Source of the DNA: Moniliophthora roreri
Taxonomy: Eukaryota > Basidiomycota > Agaricomycetes > Agaricales > Marasmiaceae
Assembly: GCA_001466705.2 (NCBI GenBank)
Contig: LATX02000200.1
Coordinates: 620,001 to 684,000, forward strand
Length of the DNA: 64,000 nt
Direction: 5' to 3'
Position 1 is the stretch's first letter, and the number at the start of each line of letters is the position of its first letter. Position numbers and translations under genes: made by a program. This document shows, piece after piece, positions 46,753 through 59,210 of this stretch. Under the pieces are notes generated by a model. That model was not told the origin of the DNA, searched no databases, and saw nothing but the letters and a program-made list of their open reading frames with translations.

Positions 46753-48920
46753 CTGTTGATCAAACCAAGGAAAAACTTCGATCAGTCGACAAATCAGTCG
46801 AGGTCCGAGAGGGAAGCGGCTGAATCGTCGGACGAACGATCCGTCAAGAATCTGTTTCACAAGAAGCGTCGAAGCCAAGCAACGACTCAAACAATTGTAT
46901 CCAAGGGATTGTAGCGGGTTTTCCATCGACTGAACGCTACTTCGAGTTTGTCTCCTTATCAGCATGGAGCGAGGTGACATGGACTGACATGTGTTGACAG
47001 AGAAAATGGACTGTACTGCGCCACCATCCATGCTCAAAGGCAGCAATCAAGACTTAGGTTCTGCATAGGAGTTTGATCGGCACAACTTCACGTACAGGTC
47101 CTTTGTCTTCTCATCGAGCCCGCGACAAGTATTTTGCAATTGCTTCAGCGTGTGCGCTTCTGCAGCACTGGAGTCATCCCAACCGTTCTTTATCCGAATT
47201 ACACATGCACTTATTCCTTTGTTATTACCACAGCATATGACACGGCGCATAACAGAAGACCATGGGGAAAACGTCAATTTGACCAAACTCATACCTGCCA
47301 CCTTGGCGAAGAACTTGATCATCCGAGTTTTGCAACTCGACGGACGGTTGGCGGACAGCACTCGCTCACCCTTACGTTGGAGCTAATAACAGCGAGTGAT
47401 AATGTGAAATTTGTGCATTGGCACATTGAATGACTCTGATAGCCCAACTAAAAACGATTCTGTGAATGACCAAGCAACGGCTGACAATAATGCAGGTTGG
47501 CCACAGCTGTTCATTTTGGAATCAGCAAGGCGTTTTTGGGAATTAAATAGGACGACGCATTCAAAGTACTGGCAAAGCTAAAAGCAATCTAAAGTGGTGT
47601 CCCAGAGTGAAGAGGCTGTTCTGGATTGTATTTCAATCGTTTAGGAATGGGTATGAAACCAAACTCTGTAGCATGCGACGGCAAGGGGAAGGTGTATCTA
47701 GCCTGCCCGGTAGCTACGGGACCCGGACTCGTACACGACGATGTTTGAGGGTAGGCTCTCCAAATCAGAGAAGCGCGGGTAAAGATTCATTCGAGTGTAA
47801 TATTAGTTTATATCTCGAAGCCCCGGAATGAGGGCCCATTCACAACGAAGGATACTCTGGAGGGGGAAATCCACCTGTCAAAAGTGAACAGAACTGCAAC
47901 GGCATCTGAGGGCTCGCAATTGTAGAAGGTAATGGGGGTCGCGCCTGGGTGAATCCAATATGAGGGTGATGAGCATCTCTAGCTATTCAGAAGATCGACA
48001 AATATTGCGTGATCGCGAGCAAAGGGTTCAAAAACTTTACAATTGTCGGGACTCGTCGAAAATAGGAAAATCTCCTGATCCTATTTATGCAATGTAACCT
48101 GCCCTAAAGTATCGTCGCCAACACACTGGTGGGATACTACTCAGAAATCTTATAGCAATGATAAGTATACGAAGTCAAATCATTTTTTAGGCCTAACAGG
48201 GGGTACCCAGTACCCTCCTGCCTTACTAGATATGTTACCCCACAGTCATTTCCAAAAAAGGTAAGTCATTTTCCAGGCTTGTCGTAGTCTTGTTTTTTTC
48301 TCAGGGCCCGTCAGATGCTAGGAGATCGAATATACTTTTTCCCCATGTCAACCGGTCTAAAGTGGAGTAGTGACGATGGTCGAAACTAAGAGTCTCGAGG
48401 TGTGTACCCCAGTGGCCCAACGGTCTTCGAGGTTATCAAGCGCAACATGTGTTGGAGAAGATTTGGCACCCCCTGCTGCGTGGCATTAAAAATGTTTCGG
48501 TTACGAAATTAAGGGTGTAAAGAGGGGTTATTATGGACTATGGGCGCGAAACCATTTGAGATGGCAGTAGGATAGAGGAAGTAGCTCAGCGAAAATTCTA
48601 CGGGCGCGGCGGCCGCGCGACTCCCTGGGTAAGTTCCAGACTACATACACACATCACTTATGATCGTCAGTGTGTGTATCATCAGTCTGGCTCTCGAGAC
48701 TAGGCTTGTCGTCACCAATGTCGCCCACCTTCTCCATATTGATATCGACCTCCTGTTGTCCTGAAGCCCCTGGAACCATGGGTGAAACTTTAAACAATGA
48801 AGGAAATATGTCAAACTTGGGAGGTTCTAAAGCCCAAAAGAGCCTGTCAGAGATGATCGATGAGCTCCAAAGGATTCTTAGCAATGTTCAGACCCCCTCC
48901 CTGGGCCAGAAACTTAGGTC
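46753..48920. other. Gene-poor stretch of about 2.2 kb
   Basis: No supported gene. A minus frame at 47047-47361 with a tail like TLKQLQNTCRGLDEKTKDLY is the best open frame but has no family likeness or splice partners. The sequence between 47600 and 48650 shows nothing coding. With the pseudogene that follows, this looks like a decaying accessory region. Confidence 0.5.
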
Positions 48921-49850
48921 TTGCACCCCAATTGGTCTGATGAGACGACAACGTGCCGGCAAGCAGGGCAAGTGGTCGAGCCGCCTTTGTCTGACATTGA
49001 TAACGCTTTCTTAGATACACTTCTGGCATTTTACTCATTTCCCTGCTCGGCGACCTTGTATAGCGCAGGCAACTGTCTCGTTTTACTCTCTAGTGCTTTG
49101 ATCGTTGGACTCGCTTTGACGTGGGACTTCATTGTCTTCATCGCTCTTTCCTTCTTTCTCAGCGGGGCATCAATTACTCCTCAAATTCTCCTGTCGTTAG
49201 CGGCGGACTTGTCATCCCCCGAGAAACGAGCCTCAGCAATCTCCCGCATTTTTGCGCGTCCGGGTTATACATTGCCCTCGAGTGATTAGTTGACTTCTGG
49301 GAATCGATCTGTTCGGACTAATAGGAATTGCTGAAGTGGCCATGGTCCCTTTCATCGGTCGCATCATCGATAACCTGATTTCTTGGTACGGTTCCATGGG
49401 ACTCATCGTCTTCTCCATCTTGCAAGTCGTCGGAGGAAGACTTCGTACCTCCACCGTGGTCATGATTAGTATCGCAATTGCTTTGTTCAGACAAGCACTT
49501 TAAACGTCACTGTCCACCGAACTGTTTGCTAGGGCCTCAGAAACTCGCGCACGACTGAATGCAGTCAATCTTCTGGCCGCAAGTAACGATTGTCGACTCT
49601 TTTCTGCTTTAGATCTCATCAGAAAAGGCAATATTGCACAGATTTTCATTGGTTCAGTCATCGGGATGTCAGTCGGAAGTAAGGTGTTCGTTGAACATGG
49701 GTGGAGAGCCAGTACTGGGCTTTAACTCGGATAGGCGGGCCTGACGACGACCATGCTGTTACTTCGCGGACCTTGCTGCAGCAGATACGCTTGGATAAGT
49801 TTCGGGACATCAAAGAAGCAGCCGGACGCAGAAAAAGCTAAGGGCGGTCA
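48921..49850 (+). pseudogene. MFS transporter pseudogene
   Basis: Pieces of a basidiomycete major facilitator transporter in the right order. They are ALTWDFIVFIALSFFLSGAS and SLAADLSSPEKRASAIS (a loop typical of this group), then in other frames LFGLIGIAEVAMVPFIGRII, SLSTELFARASETRARLNAV, FIGSVIGMSVGSKVFVEHGW, and a tail like LLLRGPCCSRYAW. The usual first membrane helices and the middle helices are missing, a TAG stands at about 49287, and frames change several times without good splice sites. I read it as a truncated, frame-broken copy. Confidence 0.7.
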
Positions 49851-49928
49851 CTGAGAACAGTCAATAGCAAAATTATTGTCCGTGCCTTCATAATGGCCAT
49901 TTAAACAAAGCTGTATCCAAGTGTCATA

Positions 49929-50637
49929 TTAGAATAACGTCAAGAAGCAAAAGACGGCCGCCACGCCGGCCATCCATAACGAAATATCATTTGAGTGTGC
50001 CACATTATTGCTGTTGTCGGTGTTTGAACTGTCTGAACCAGTCGTCTCGGACTTCGCCAACTGGGTGACAGTCTGGTACGGCACGATCGGACCCGTAAAC
50101 ATTGTCGTCAGTGTAGACGATTGACCAATAACCCAATCCCTCTCAACACAATTTCCCCTTTCTTCACCATCAAAAGTACACGATTGAATCAAGCCGACGG
50201 CGCCAGTCTGTTCAGGGGAATAGATGATTTGATACGCGGAAGGGCCATCCGCAACAAACGTTTCTAATGACCTCGTTTCGTCAATGCCAGGAAAGACCAG
50301 AAAACATTGAACGCACGGGTGAATGTCGCAGTCTTTGTATCTGTGGAAATGAAAGGTGTCGAGCGAGAATCGTCTATGACGAGATACTCGCTCACACGAA
50401 TTCTGTTTACCAATGTTGTAGCACCATCTGAGCCCGTTCCAACAATGTCGAAATCTTGCACATTCGTAGGTGTCGGGAACGGATATGATGTTTTCTGTAC
50501 GACTTCTAGAGTGAGGGTTTGACCTAGACCTCATTGTATAAGATAGTCGCCCAACATATCGAAGAGCAAAATTGCGCACCGGAAACTTTGTACAATGCCT
50601 GTGCTAGGGTGAACAGAAACCATGGGCTGACCTTCAT
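49929..50637 (-). CDS. Secreted, probably GPI-anchored surface protein of unknown function
   Basis: The start at 50637 (MKVSPWFLFTLAQALYKVSG) looks like a signal peptide. An intron with donor GTGCGC joins to QTLTLEVVQKTSYPFPTP. A further exon gives TNVQDFDIVGTGSDGATT and SEYLVIDDSRSTPFIS. A second intron (GTGCGT to TTAG) joins to QTFVADGPSAYQIIYSPEQT and then GAVGLIQSCTFDGEERGNCV with two cysteines. The C-terminus has a Ser/Asn-rich spacer and a hydrophobic end (ISLWMAGVAAVFCFLTLF) that fits a GPI signal or membrane anchor. An open frame through the first intron changes phase and is not used. No domain is recognised. Confidence 0.65.
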
Positions 50638-51885
50638 GATGGTGGTAGCAAAAGGAGGTAAGGTGGCCTGTATATGGGAAAACATCATTGCCAATGGCAA
50701 CATTGTGTAAACCGCAAGTGAACCGGACTAAAGGCGATTTTTCGGACCGCAAGGAAGTACAAAAAACCGGTTAACGTCAGTGATGTTTGATCAAGGAAAG
50801 GGTTGCCTGTGTGCTGTGGTCACTGTTGCGATCAGGGAGGCAAGGAAGCTCAAGGGAAGGCAGCCGACTTGAGGGATTAGTAGAACATGGACTTTCGTGG
50901 TCGAGTCTGGATAGTAGCTATGGTCGAAATGTTGACATTCTAACGTCGCTGCACGTCCTACAGAACCGACAGGAGTCATGCTGGACTTGAAGTGGATCGG
51001 TTCAAAGTCGCTGGAATTCTTCGCTTATACCTCGTCGTCGATTCTTGGATGACTGTTCCACCCCTCCTCGGCAACGGAAAAGGTCACTATCGGATTCACG
51101 TGGTGGGAAACAGTGGTACGGTTTTTCGTGAATGAACAGGGACATTTAATGAAGTTTGTCTTCTCAAATAGGATCTGGCAAGGCAAGGAAGATACATTTC
51201 GATGATTCGTGAGGTTGGACTGAAAAGACGCACCAGACCACTCTTGGAGCTGAGCTCTCCATACTTGGTCTTCCGCACCTAGCTCTTGACAATGTTTTCT
51301 GGCAACCCGGCTGGAAGAAGACGCCAACGGATGAGTTTCGAGAACCAGGATGGGTTTGTTATTGATGGTCAATACACGAGCCTAATAGGTGGAATAGTTT
51401 CCGAGCGGGCTACAGATGTCATCTGTGAGTATCCCGAGAGCTGCGGCACAAAGATCTTGGGAACTCACCGGACTCCGGGGGCCAAACCCTCCACTAGCAC
51501 TCTATTTTCCTAGACTCGTTCTTCGAACATTGCTTCGGTTACTTCGGCTTGCTCCCCCTAGTAGTCCGGGGTGCCAAGAGTCGTTTCGTAAAGTATTCTT
51601 TTCAAAACATAGCATTATTTAGTGGTGTCTTTCCCATCACTGGGTAAGGGCTAGGAAATGGAGTACCCAGGTGGCCATAATCAGAATTGGGGTGGGTTCT
51701 GCGCCTTCGGAACAGCAAAAGATGAGAAGGATTGGAGGATGGGGGAGCTAAGGGAGTGGAAGCAATCAGTCAAGGCACTTCATGAGGCTTCAAAATTGGC
51801 CCATTAAAACACTCATTTGGGTCATTTCTCCAACTTTAGCTACTGTACAAAGATTCTGGGAATCCAAACACTATGCAGTATGTAA
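50638..51885. other. Intergenic region of about 1.25 kb
   Basis: Open minus frames at 51025-51372 and a plus frame at 51286-51513 show no family likeness. No repeat or RNA gene was seen. It lies between the start of the surface-protein gene and the end of the SDR gene. Confidence 0.5.
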
Positions 51886-52950
51886 TTAGATGGTTGACCA
51901 TGCATTATCAACTGCCAATGCACTGCCATTAAGTCTGAGAGTCAAAATCAAGTACAGGACAGTCAGTAGGGCTCTATTTTCACACTGTGGAAACACGCAC
52001 CCTTTGCTGGCATCTGACGCAAGATAAAGTAGCACCTCTGCGGCAAGAGCGGGGTCAGCGCCTTGCGACTTTTCGCCCTCTCTCCAGTTATAGTGAGTGT
52101 CATGTACTGGTCTGTTCACACTTTGTGTGCAAGTTACTAGGAGCACATATTTTTTTCACTCACTTCATTTTTCCTAACGATGCCATATCCCAAGAGCCTG
52201 TAGGAACGCTGGTGTGTATATTGGTGGTAAAACCTAGAGAAGGGTATGTAGAGTAGGTATCATGACGAGGACGACGAGAAACCGGGACGCACCTCCCGGC
52301 AAGATTGCATTACACCTGATACCATCATTTTTGTAGAGCCAGGCTGTATTCTTCGTAACACCCAACTGGAATCCAAGTCAGATCTTTGCACGCTGTGATC
52401 AAGAATTTCAACACTCACTAGCCCATGCTTGCTAGCTGTGTATGCAGCACCCGAGACAGCACCGGACACTGCTGCCTTACTGCAAACATTCACAATGCTG
52501 CCATTATTCTGCTCCTTCATCACCTTCACGACCTCTCTCATCAACCTCGTTGGTGCAGTCAGATTGACCGAAATTACACGGTCCCAATCTGAATCCTGCA
52601 AGTTATCAACGCCAGCAAAGCCATCCATAATTCCAGCGATGTTTAAGAGCGCGTCAATTCGGGATCCATAAGCAGCCTGGCATCCCGAGACGATATTGTG
52701 CGGAGCAGACGCTTCGGTCAAGTTGACAGAGACAAATTTGAAGCTAGCATTATCAGCAATGTCGGAAGGCGGAGGAGATATATCGACGCCAAAGACAGCC
52801 CAGCCAGCAGACAGAAAGGCTTTGGTGGTGGCTAGACCGATACCACTGGATACTCCAGTAATGATAGCGATCTAGAGAGGTGGACAAATATAAGCTGGAG
52901 AAGCGGTTACAGATAGAATAACTGGCCTTCTTCTCAGTCTGTTGTGACAT
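51886..52950 (-). CDS. Classical short-chain dehydrogenase/reductase
   Basis: NAD(P)-dependent oxidoreductase. The start at 52950 (MSQQTEKKA) and an intron with donor GTTATT join to IAIITGVSSGIGLATT, the dinucleotide-binding loop. Then LLNIAGIMD, the N of SVNLTAPTRL, S in NVCSKAAVSG and the active pair in YTASKHG are all in place. After an intron come GVTKNTAWLYKNDGIRCNAI and PGG, joined to FTTNIHTSVPTGS. The last exons give PALAAEVLLYLASDASKG and LNGSALAVDNAWSTI, with TAA at 51886-51888. All classical-SDR residues are intact, unlike the SDR at 9997-11005. The substrate is unknown. Confidence 0.85.
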
Positions 52951-53465
52951 GTCAGATAATCTGGGGAGGTTATGATGGGAAGACAGAAAGACCGAAGTAT
53001 TGATGTCAAGAGTAGGGGGATATGCATGATGGTGGTTCGATATAGTAAATAAGCTTGATCGACTGATCTTGCATTTCTATGCGTGTGTGTGTGGTCACAA
53101 ATTTACTCAGCGGTTAATGGTCACTCTGCCTGGACAATTCAACAAGACCGGAATGCTCCGATAGGTATGTAATTGTTGTCCAACTGTTTGATAGTTGGGA
53201 AAGGGTCGCACAAGAACCTGAAACGTTTGAAAATTGAACACCAGGCAGGCAAAGATATAGTGGATCAGACCCGTCTCAAACACTCGTCGAGTTTTGCACC
53301 GATGTCCATCGCCAAGTGCGAAACTGATCTGGGTAAGCCTGGATGAGAAGACAGAATCACGACTTGAGTATCCTCAACTCAAGAATTTCATGGTACCTAT
53401 GAGTACACATAGCTGGTATATCAACGGATTGCTAGATCCACAGAAACGCATGTAATAAAAGATCA
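52951..53465. other. Intergenic region upstream of the SDR gene
   Basis: 515 bp between the SDR start and the 3' end of the hydratase gene. GTGTGTGTG at about 53081-53091 is a minor simple repeat. No gene seen. Confidence 0.5.
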
Positions 53466-54689
53466 TTAAAGCTTGGCTTTGCGATGCTTGACATCGATCG
53501 TTCTCCACTATCCGGAGCAATTCAGTACTCGCAAGAATGGTGACATTTGAAGATGTAGCTTACCCAAGGATACCATGCCGACTTGTCCTTGGAAAGGGCA
53601 TCTTGAAAATGTGGAAGTCTGCGTTCAAAGAAAGCTTTGACGCCCTCAGAGGCATCGCTGCTTGATGCGAGGATCTTCATTGCCCTAGAATCCAAGAGAT
53701 GTGTTTCCTCGGCGCTGTCACCGGGATGCTGCAGGAGAGCTTTAGTATACGCAACAGACGTTTGCGATGTATTGGCAGCAAGTTCTCTCGCGAGTTCCAG
53801 TGCTTTCGGGAAAACTTCTTCGCGAGATGGTAGAATCTCATGATACAAACTCTGGATTTGGGGAGAGTTTGGGCTGTAAGTAGATCCAGTGAGAAGAAGT
53901 GAGCTGGCGCGAGAGTGACCAAGGAGTCGTGGGAGGTGGTAACTTGATGTAGCTGAGGAGAAAATTTCAGTTGAACGTGAGCAAGAGCAAGCCTAAGGCA
54001 GACCTTCTGGCACTATCCCACGACGAACGAAGGGAAAGGTTAACTTTGCTCCTGCCCAGGCGATGCGAATATCAAATGGTAATTGCAAGGCAGTTAGACC
54101 GATGCCCGCCTGTTTTCATCAAACATTGTAACTGCGTTGTATTTGCGGGGCCACTTACAGCGTGACCATTGACAGCTGAAATGGTGACCTTGCGGCACCG
54201 ATAGATGGCAAGCGAGAGGATACCACCTCCATCCCTATGGGCTGGACAAAATATAGACAACAGAGCAGAACAAAGTCTAGCGAGCCGGCGTACCATGAGG
54301 ACCTTCCTTTGTTTCTTCTTCCTTCCAAAGCACATCCCATCCACCAGATATCTCTGCCTAAACACAATGTCTGTGAGGACACTCAGACGGCTATCTATCT
54401 GAACAGCCGTACTCCAGAACAGAATGCTGGTGCAGAATGGTCTGCAGTTAGAATGATGACGCGAACACGGTCGTCTCTGTCTCCAAGTTCAAATACTTTG
54501 AGAAGTTCCTCGAGGAGCTGTTCAGTAAATGTGTTTCTCCTGCGAGGTATCATATGAAAATGATGTCCACTTGAGAAGAAAGAAAACACACGATTTCGCC
54601 CGGTCTATGGTGATCACAAGAACTGAATCCTCTAGACATACTCTGATTTCTCTGAAACCCAGCGATGCATAATTGGGAAGTTGAGCCAT
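53466..54689 (-). CDS. Enoyl-CoA hydratase/isomerase family protein, likely peroxisomal
   Basis: Crotonase-fold enzyme, probably in fatty acid beta-oxidation. The start at 54689 gives MAQLPNYASLGFREIRVCLE, then VLVITIDRAKS; an intron joins to RNTFTEQLLEELLKVFELGD and VRVIILTADHSAPAFCSG, the family oxyanion-region motif. Later parts include TISAVNGHA, LQLPFDIRIAWAGAKLTFPF and RASSLLLTGSTYS, the usual order. The last intron (GTAAGC to ATAG) joins AWYPW to WRTIDVKHRKAKL and TAA at 53466-53468; reading through the donor would lose this tail. The final AKL is a PTS1 peroxisomal signal. It is divergent from OLE1 over 265 bp. Confidence 0.85.
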
Positions 54690-54954
54690 GGAATATTGGT
54701 GAGTGAAGCAGGTGAAAACGCCGCGCAACTTGTCAGACCGGTTAGTTTTCCGAGCGTGGGAAGTCCTTAAACCGACGGACCCATCGCTTCCGTTGGAGGA
54801 CCAACGGCTCCTCAGAATCTGCATGACCATCGCCTTTTTATTGGCAATTGCTTGCCCCAACGCAACACAAAAAGAGCCCCAAAACCCCAAAACCTCGAAA
54901 CATATAGTATAAAGATGAGCGCCAGACACGCAGTACAGTTTCTTCAGTGCAATC
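54690..54954. promoter_or_regulatory. Two-way promoter between the hydratase and OLE1
   Basis: A 265-bp divergent gap. TATAGTATAAAG at 54903-54914 is a likely TATA element for OLE1, about 40 bp before its ATG. No fatty-acid response element was firmly identified. Confidence 0.5.
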
Positions 54955-56677
54955 ATGTCCGACAAACCTCAACTAGAGGAACCTGCCGATCTCCACATAC
55001 CCGATAATTACGTCTCTCATATCCTCAAGACCACGAAACCTCTGCCTCCTGTTACATGGTCTACTCTTTGGGGTGAGATCCAGTGGATTTCGTTTACTCT
55101 CTTGATTGGTGTACCTATCGTTGGCGCTATCGGTGCCTGTTACACGGCTTTGAGATGGGAAACCTTTATCTGGAGTGTCATCTACTACTTCTGTACGGGT
55201 CTAGGTGAGTGTTACCCTTGTCATCTATTTTCTTCGTACCAAACCGCGCTTATGCAGGAATAACGGCAGGATACCACAGGTTGTGGTCCCATCGTGCTTA
55301 CAACGCTTCCATTCCTTTGCAGTACGCCTTGGCTCTTTTCGGCGCTGGTGCTGGTCAAGGAAGCATCAAGTGGTGGTCTCGCGGGCACCGGGCTCATCAT
55401 CGTTACACGGACACCGACCTTGACCCATATAACGCTCATCAGGGCTTTTGGTATTCGCACGTTGGCTGGATACTGGTCAAGTCCCGCAGAAAGCCTGGCG
55501 TATCAGACATCAGCGATCTCAATCGAAACCCGATTGTCAAGTGGCAGCATAAGAACTACTCGCCCATTCTCCTGTTCATGGCTTTTGCGCTTCCCACTCT
55601 GGTTGCGCATCTTGGATGGAACGATGCCAGGGGCGGATTTGTCTACGCTGGTTTATTACGATTAGCCTTCGTGCATCAGGTAAGTTCCCGGTACAGATTT
55701 TTCTTTTTATCACTTACTAACTCACTTTATCATAGTCTACGTTTTGTGTAAACTCTCTCGCTCATTGGCTGGGTGAAGCCCCTTTCGACGACAAACACAC
55801 TCCTCGCGACCATATGATTACTGCCCTTGTCACAATTGGTGAAGGCTACCACAACTTCCACCATCAGGTATGATTTTTGTCAGACAAGTTGCGCCCTCTA
55901 ACCTTTGTCAAGTTCCCGATGGATTTCCGGAACGCTATTAAATGGTATCAATACGACCCGACCAAGTGGGCCATTTGGACGATGTCGAAGCTTGGCCTCG
56001 CTAGTCACCTCAAGGTATGTGCACTACTGAAGTACCGTTTCGGTGCGCGCTAATGTCCTGCCACAGGTCTTCCCGGACAATGAAGTCCGCAAGGGCGAGC
56101 TCACTATGCAACTCAAAAAGCTGCGAGAGACGCAGGACAACCTTACTTGGCCCACAGATAGTAACGACTTGCCTGTTATCTCCTGGGAGACTTGTGAGCA
56201 TTCGCCATACGTTTCACTTAGAGAGACTCTGATCAGTGATCTCCCAGTCCAAAATCAATCTAACAAGCGACCGTTGATTCTTATCTCAGGATTCATTCAC
56301 GACGTGTCGGATTTCCTTGAAGAACATCCCGGAGGTAGACACTTACTCGTGAAATACATTGGTACGAAGCCTTCGTATTGGTACGGAGCTCTTGTTAACA
56401 ACGCCTTCTAGGCAAGGATGCTACCACTGCATTCTTTGGCGGTGTCTACGGTCACTCGAACGCCGCCCATAACGTGTGTTCCTAAGAACTCTAGCCTGTG
56501 ATTGTCTAACTTCATTTGTAGCTTCTCGCAATGAAACGCGTTGGGATCCTGTACGGAGGACACCCTCACGCGCTGGACGACAAGACTGTTCCTCCGGGCT
56601 CACGTCTCAAGGTTGCTAGGTACACAGAAATCGGCTTGTCCAGTAGCAGCAGTGCTTGGAGCAGTGACGAAGCCTGA
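54955..56677 (+). CDS. OLE1: Acyl-CoA delta-9 desaturase with C-terminal cytochrome b5 domain
   Basis: ER membrane enzyme that makes palmitoleic and oleic acids. The ATG at 54955 gives [20 protein letters not shown] and two early membrane helices. The three histidine boxes are intact: [22 protein letters not shown] and [12 protein letters not shown]. Hydrophobic stretches such as [19 protein letters not shown] supply the second hairpin. The C-terminus has a fused cytochrome b5 domain with [13 protein letters not shown] and an ALDDK region, as in fungal OLE1. About seven short introns are needed. TGA is at 56675-56677. The short serine-rich tail is usual. Confidence 0.95.
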
Positions 56678-57007
56678 AGCTGAAACCACGGGTATTTTCT
56701 CAATGTAGACACGTAATGGTACGATCTTTTTTGCAGAGGTATGCTCAACTCCTGATAACAGACTAGTGACCGAATAGACGATGTGTCCCTCTTGCCTTGG
56801 TTATACAAGCGATGAGTAAAAATATAATGACCTTGTGACCTTGCTTCATGCATTCATGTCCCATCTGGGGGCCTAGAACTTGCCGAATCCAGTCTCCACT
56901 CTCGTCAACCCAGCTTTTCTGACGAGGCTGACCAATCTTCATCGAAGTTCCAACGATTGGCAAGCTTCCCTGAGTATAAAGAAGAGACGAATGGAAGTAC
57001 TCTCGAC
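56678..57007. other. Short intergenic region between OLE1 and the epoxide hydrolase
   Basis: 330 bp in which the OLE1 3' end and the next gene's promoter must lie. A minus frame of 93 residues (56763-57044) is a shadow. No gene seen. Confidence 0.5.
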
Positions 57008-58560
57008 ATGGAATCCCCATACCAGATCTCAATCTCCGACTCATTAATCACGGCCTTGCGCCAGAAACTTGATTTAGTCCGTTTCCCCGATGAAATCGAC
57101 AATGCTGGCTGGGAATATGGCGCACCTCTCCAAGATATCAAACGCCTGGTCTCCCGCTGGAAGGATGGCTACGATTGGAAGAAGCACGAAAAATATCTGA
57201 ACGATGAACTTCCACAGTTCACCCGAGATATTAATGTGGATGGCTTCGGTACCTTGAACGTCCATTACGTGCACAAGAAATGCCAAGTCGTCGAGAATGC
57301 TATACCACTTTTATTCGTCCATGGATGTGAGTACAGTATCATGCGCTTCCGAGCGAAGACACGGGTTAAATCAAAGATTTCAGGGCCTGGGAGTTTCGTT
57401 GAAGTCCGGAAGATACTACCGTTATTGACTCAAGGTACACCAAGCTTCCATGTAGTGGCAGTAGGCCTTCCGGGTTTTGGATTCTCGGAAGGTGCAAAGA
57501 AGAAAGGATTTTCAATTGGTCAGTATGCCGAGGTTTGTTTTGCTTGACTCGCTTTCATCTGCGAGCTGCAACGACTTTTCGCAGGTATCCCACAAACTCA
57601 TGCTGGCGCTTGGATACAATGAGTATGGTACGCGTTGTTAAGTCCCTTCTGGGTCCTTCTCCTGATCTTCTTGGACTGTGCAGTGACGCAAGGTGGTGAC
57701 TGGGGTTACATCGTGAGTATCTTATTTTTTTTTAAAGAAATATTGATCCGGTCTAGTAACCAACACAGATTACTCGTACCATCGCTGCGACGTATGGACC
57801 AAGCCATGTCAAAGCTTGGCACACCAACGTGCAGTTGTGTGTACTTTCCTTATTAGGATGTACTCAATGCGTGATAGTTCTTTCGCAGCGGGACGAGACC
57901 TGAAATCGAGCAACCAGAAGAGTACACCGAGGCGGACAAGGCTGGTCTCGAACGCTCAAAATGGTTTCAAGAGAAGGGAAGTGGGTACTTTGCCGAACGA
58001 TCGACGCAACCACAGACACTCGGGTACAGTCTTGCCGATTCCCCTGTTGGTCTGTTGGGATGGATCTATGAAAAACTTGTCAACTGGACTGATGCATATT
58101 CTTGGGAGGACGACGAAAGTTAGATACAGGTTCTTTGCAAACAATCTCACTCAGAGATCCCGGCGGTTCTAGTCCTGACATGGATCTCCATCTACTGGTT
58201 CTCCCGGCCCGGTCCAGCTGCATCTGTTCGCATTTACTACGAGTATAAACAAGCAGGGGGAAGAGAGAGGTTCCTTAGAGCTGAGCCGCTCATCCCACTT
58301 GGAAACTCCTACTTTCCAAGGGAACTTTGGGTTCCTCCTCACTCGTATGTGGTCGATCTGTGGTCTGTCTTGAACCACCACTGATTATGTTCCCTAGTTG
58401 GATCAAGGAAAAGAATCTCGTCTTCGAGTCTCGTCACGATTCTGGCGGACATTTCGCGGCGTATGAGAAACCTGATCAGCTGGCTGATGACCTGAGGAGA
58501 ATGTTTGTGAAGGATGGGCCGGCGTTTGGAGTTGTACCTGGTCGAGATGGATATGCGTGA
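57008..58560 (+). CDS. Epoxide hydrolase, alpha/beta-hydrolase fold
   Basis: Hydrolyses epoxides to diols. The ATG at 57008 ([20 protein letters not shown]) begins the epoxide-hydrolase N-terminal domain ([30 protein letters not shown]). The HGxP oxyanion motif HGWPG is rebuilt across an intron, then [10 protein letters not shown]. The nucleophile Asp is in QGGDWGYI. Later parts include [19 protein letters not shown], and the catalytic His in [12 protein letters not shown] near the C-terminus; VVPGRDGYA ends at TGA 58558-58560. About eight short introns. The order of motifs matches the microsomal/juvenile-hormone type. Substrate unknown; lipid epoxides are one guess, given the neighbours. Confidence 0.85.
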
Positions 58561-59210
58561 GGGCTGGATTCAATTTTATTTGCTGAAAGCAGCAGTCACT
58601 TCAGTCAATGTATGTAATTTGCTATCAATCGCGATCGTGGAGATACGATATCGACAAGCCTTGGACGCCCCCACGAAGTGTTTTCACGAGAATGTGGGGT
58701 TACCCCTTGGGCAAAACAACGACAAGCTCGTATACACTCTCCGAGACGACTTTATGTCTGCGACGATACCAGTCCGGCATCTTTGAGGTTGCAGAATCAT
58801 GACTACAGGTTATCTCTGGAAGTAGGATCGACTTGAAATTTCCTTCGTTTCTGAGATCTGGGACTAGATGAAATCCATATAAAAGACTTCCAGCAGTTTC
58901 CAAAGCGTGAATAAGTATTCGTGGTCGAGAAAAACGCTGCAGTAACGGCACGTGTGTTTTTCGCGTGGATCCGGCCGGGCCGTCGGACAGTTGGTGGTGC
59001 GATAATCTTTCAGGGATAACGGCTTTGGTATTTAAACTTGCACGCGTCCCGATATGTTTGCTCTTTTCGATCCCACCTTTGCATCAGCACAGGTTCCAGG
59101 CTTCTGTTCATTCGGAACACGAGCACGCTCGAACGTGCGTGATTCATCAGCAGTTGGTCATATCTCGGGTGGTGTTCCACAAACCAGCTTGATACCCCCA
59201 CGTCGTCGTA
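58561..59210. other. Intergenic region upstream of the GUT2-like gene
   Basis: About 650 bp. GGTATTTAAAC near 59025-59036 is a TATA-like site some 180 bp before the start. Nothing else was supported. Confidence 0.45.

Noticed and set aside
46720..47361. Two adjoining minus-strand frames
   Set aside because: They are out of phase, show no recognised family, and the first overlaps the possible small plus-strand gene. Nothing supports splicing between them.
51025..51513. Overlapping frames on both strands between the surface protein and SDR genes
   Set aside because: No domain, signal peptide or splice logic in either; treated as chance.
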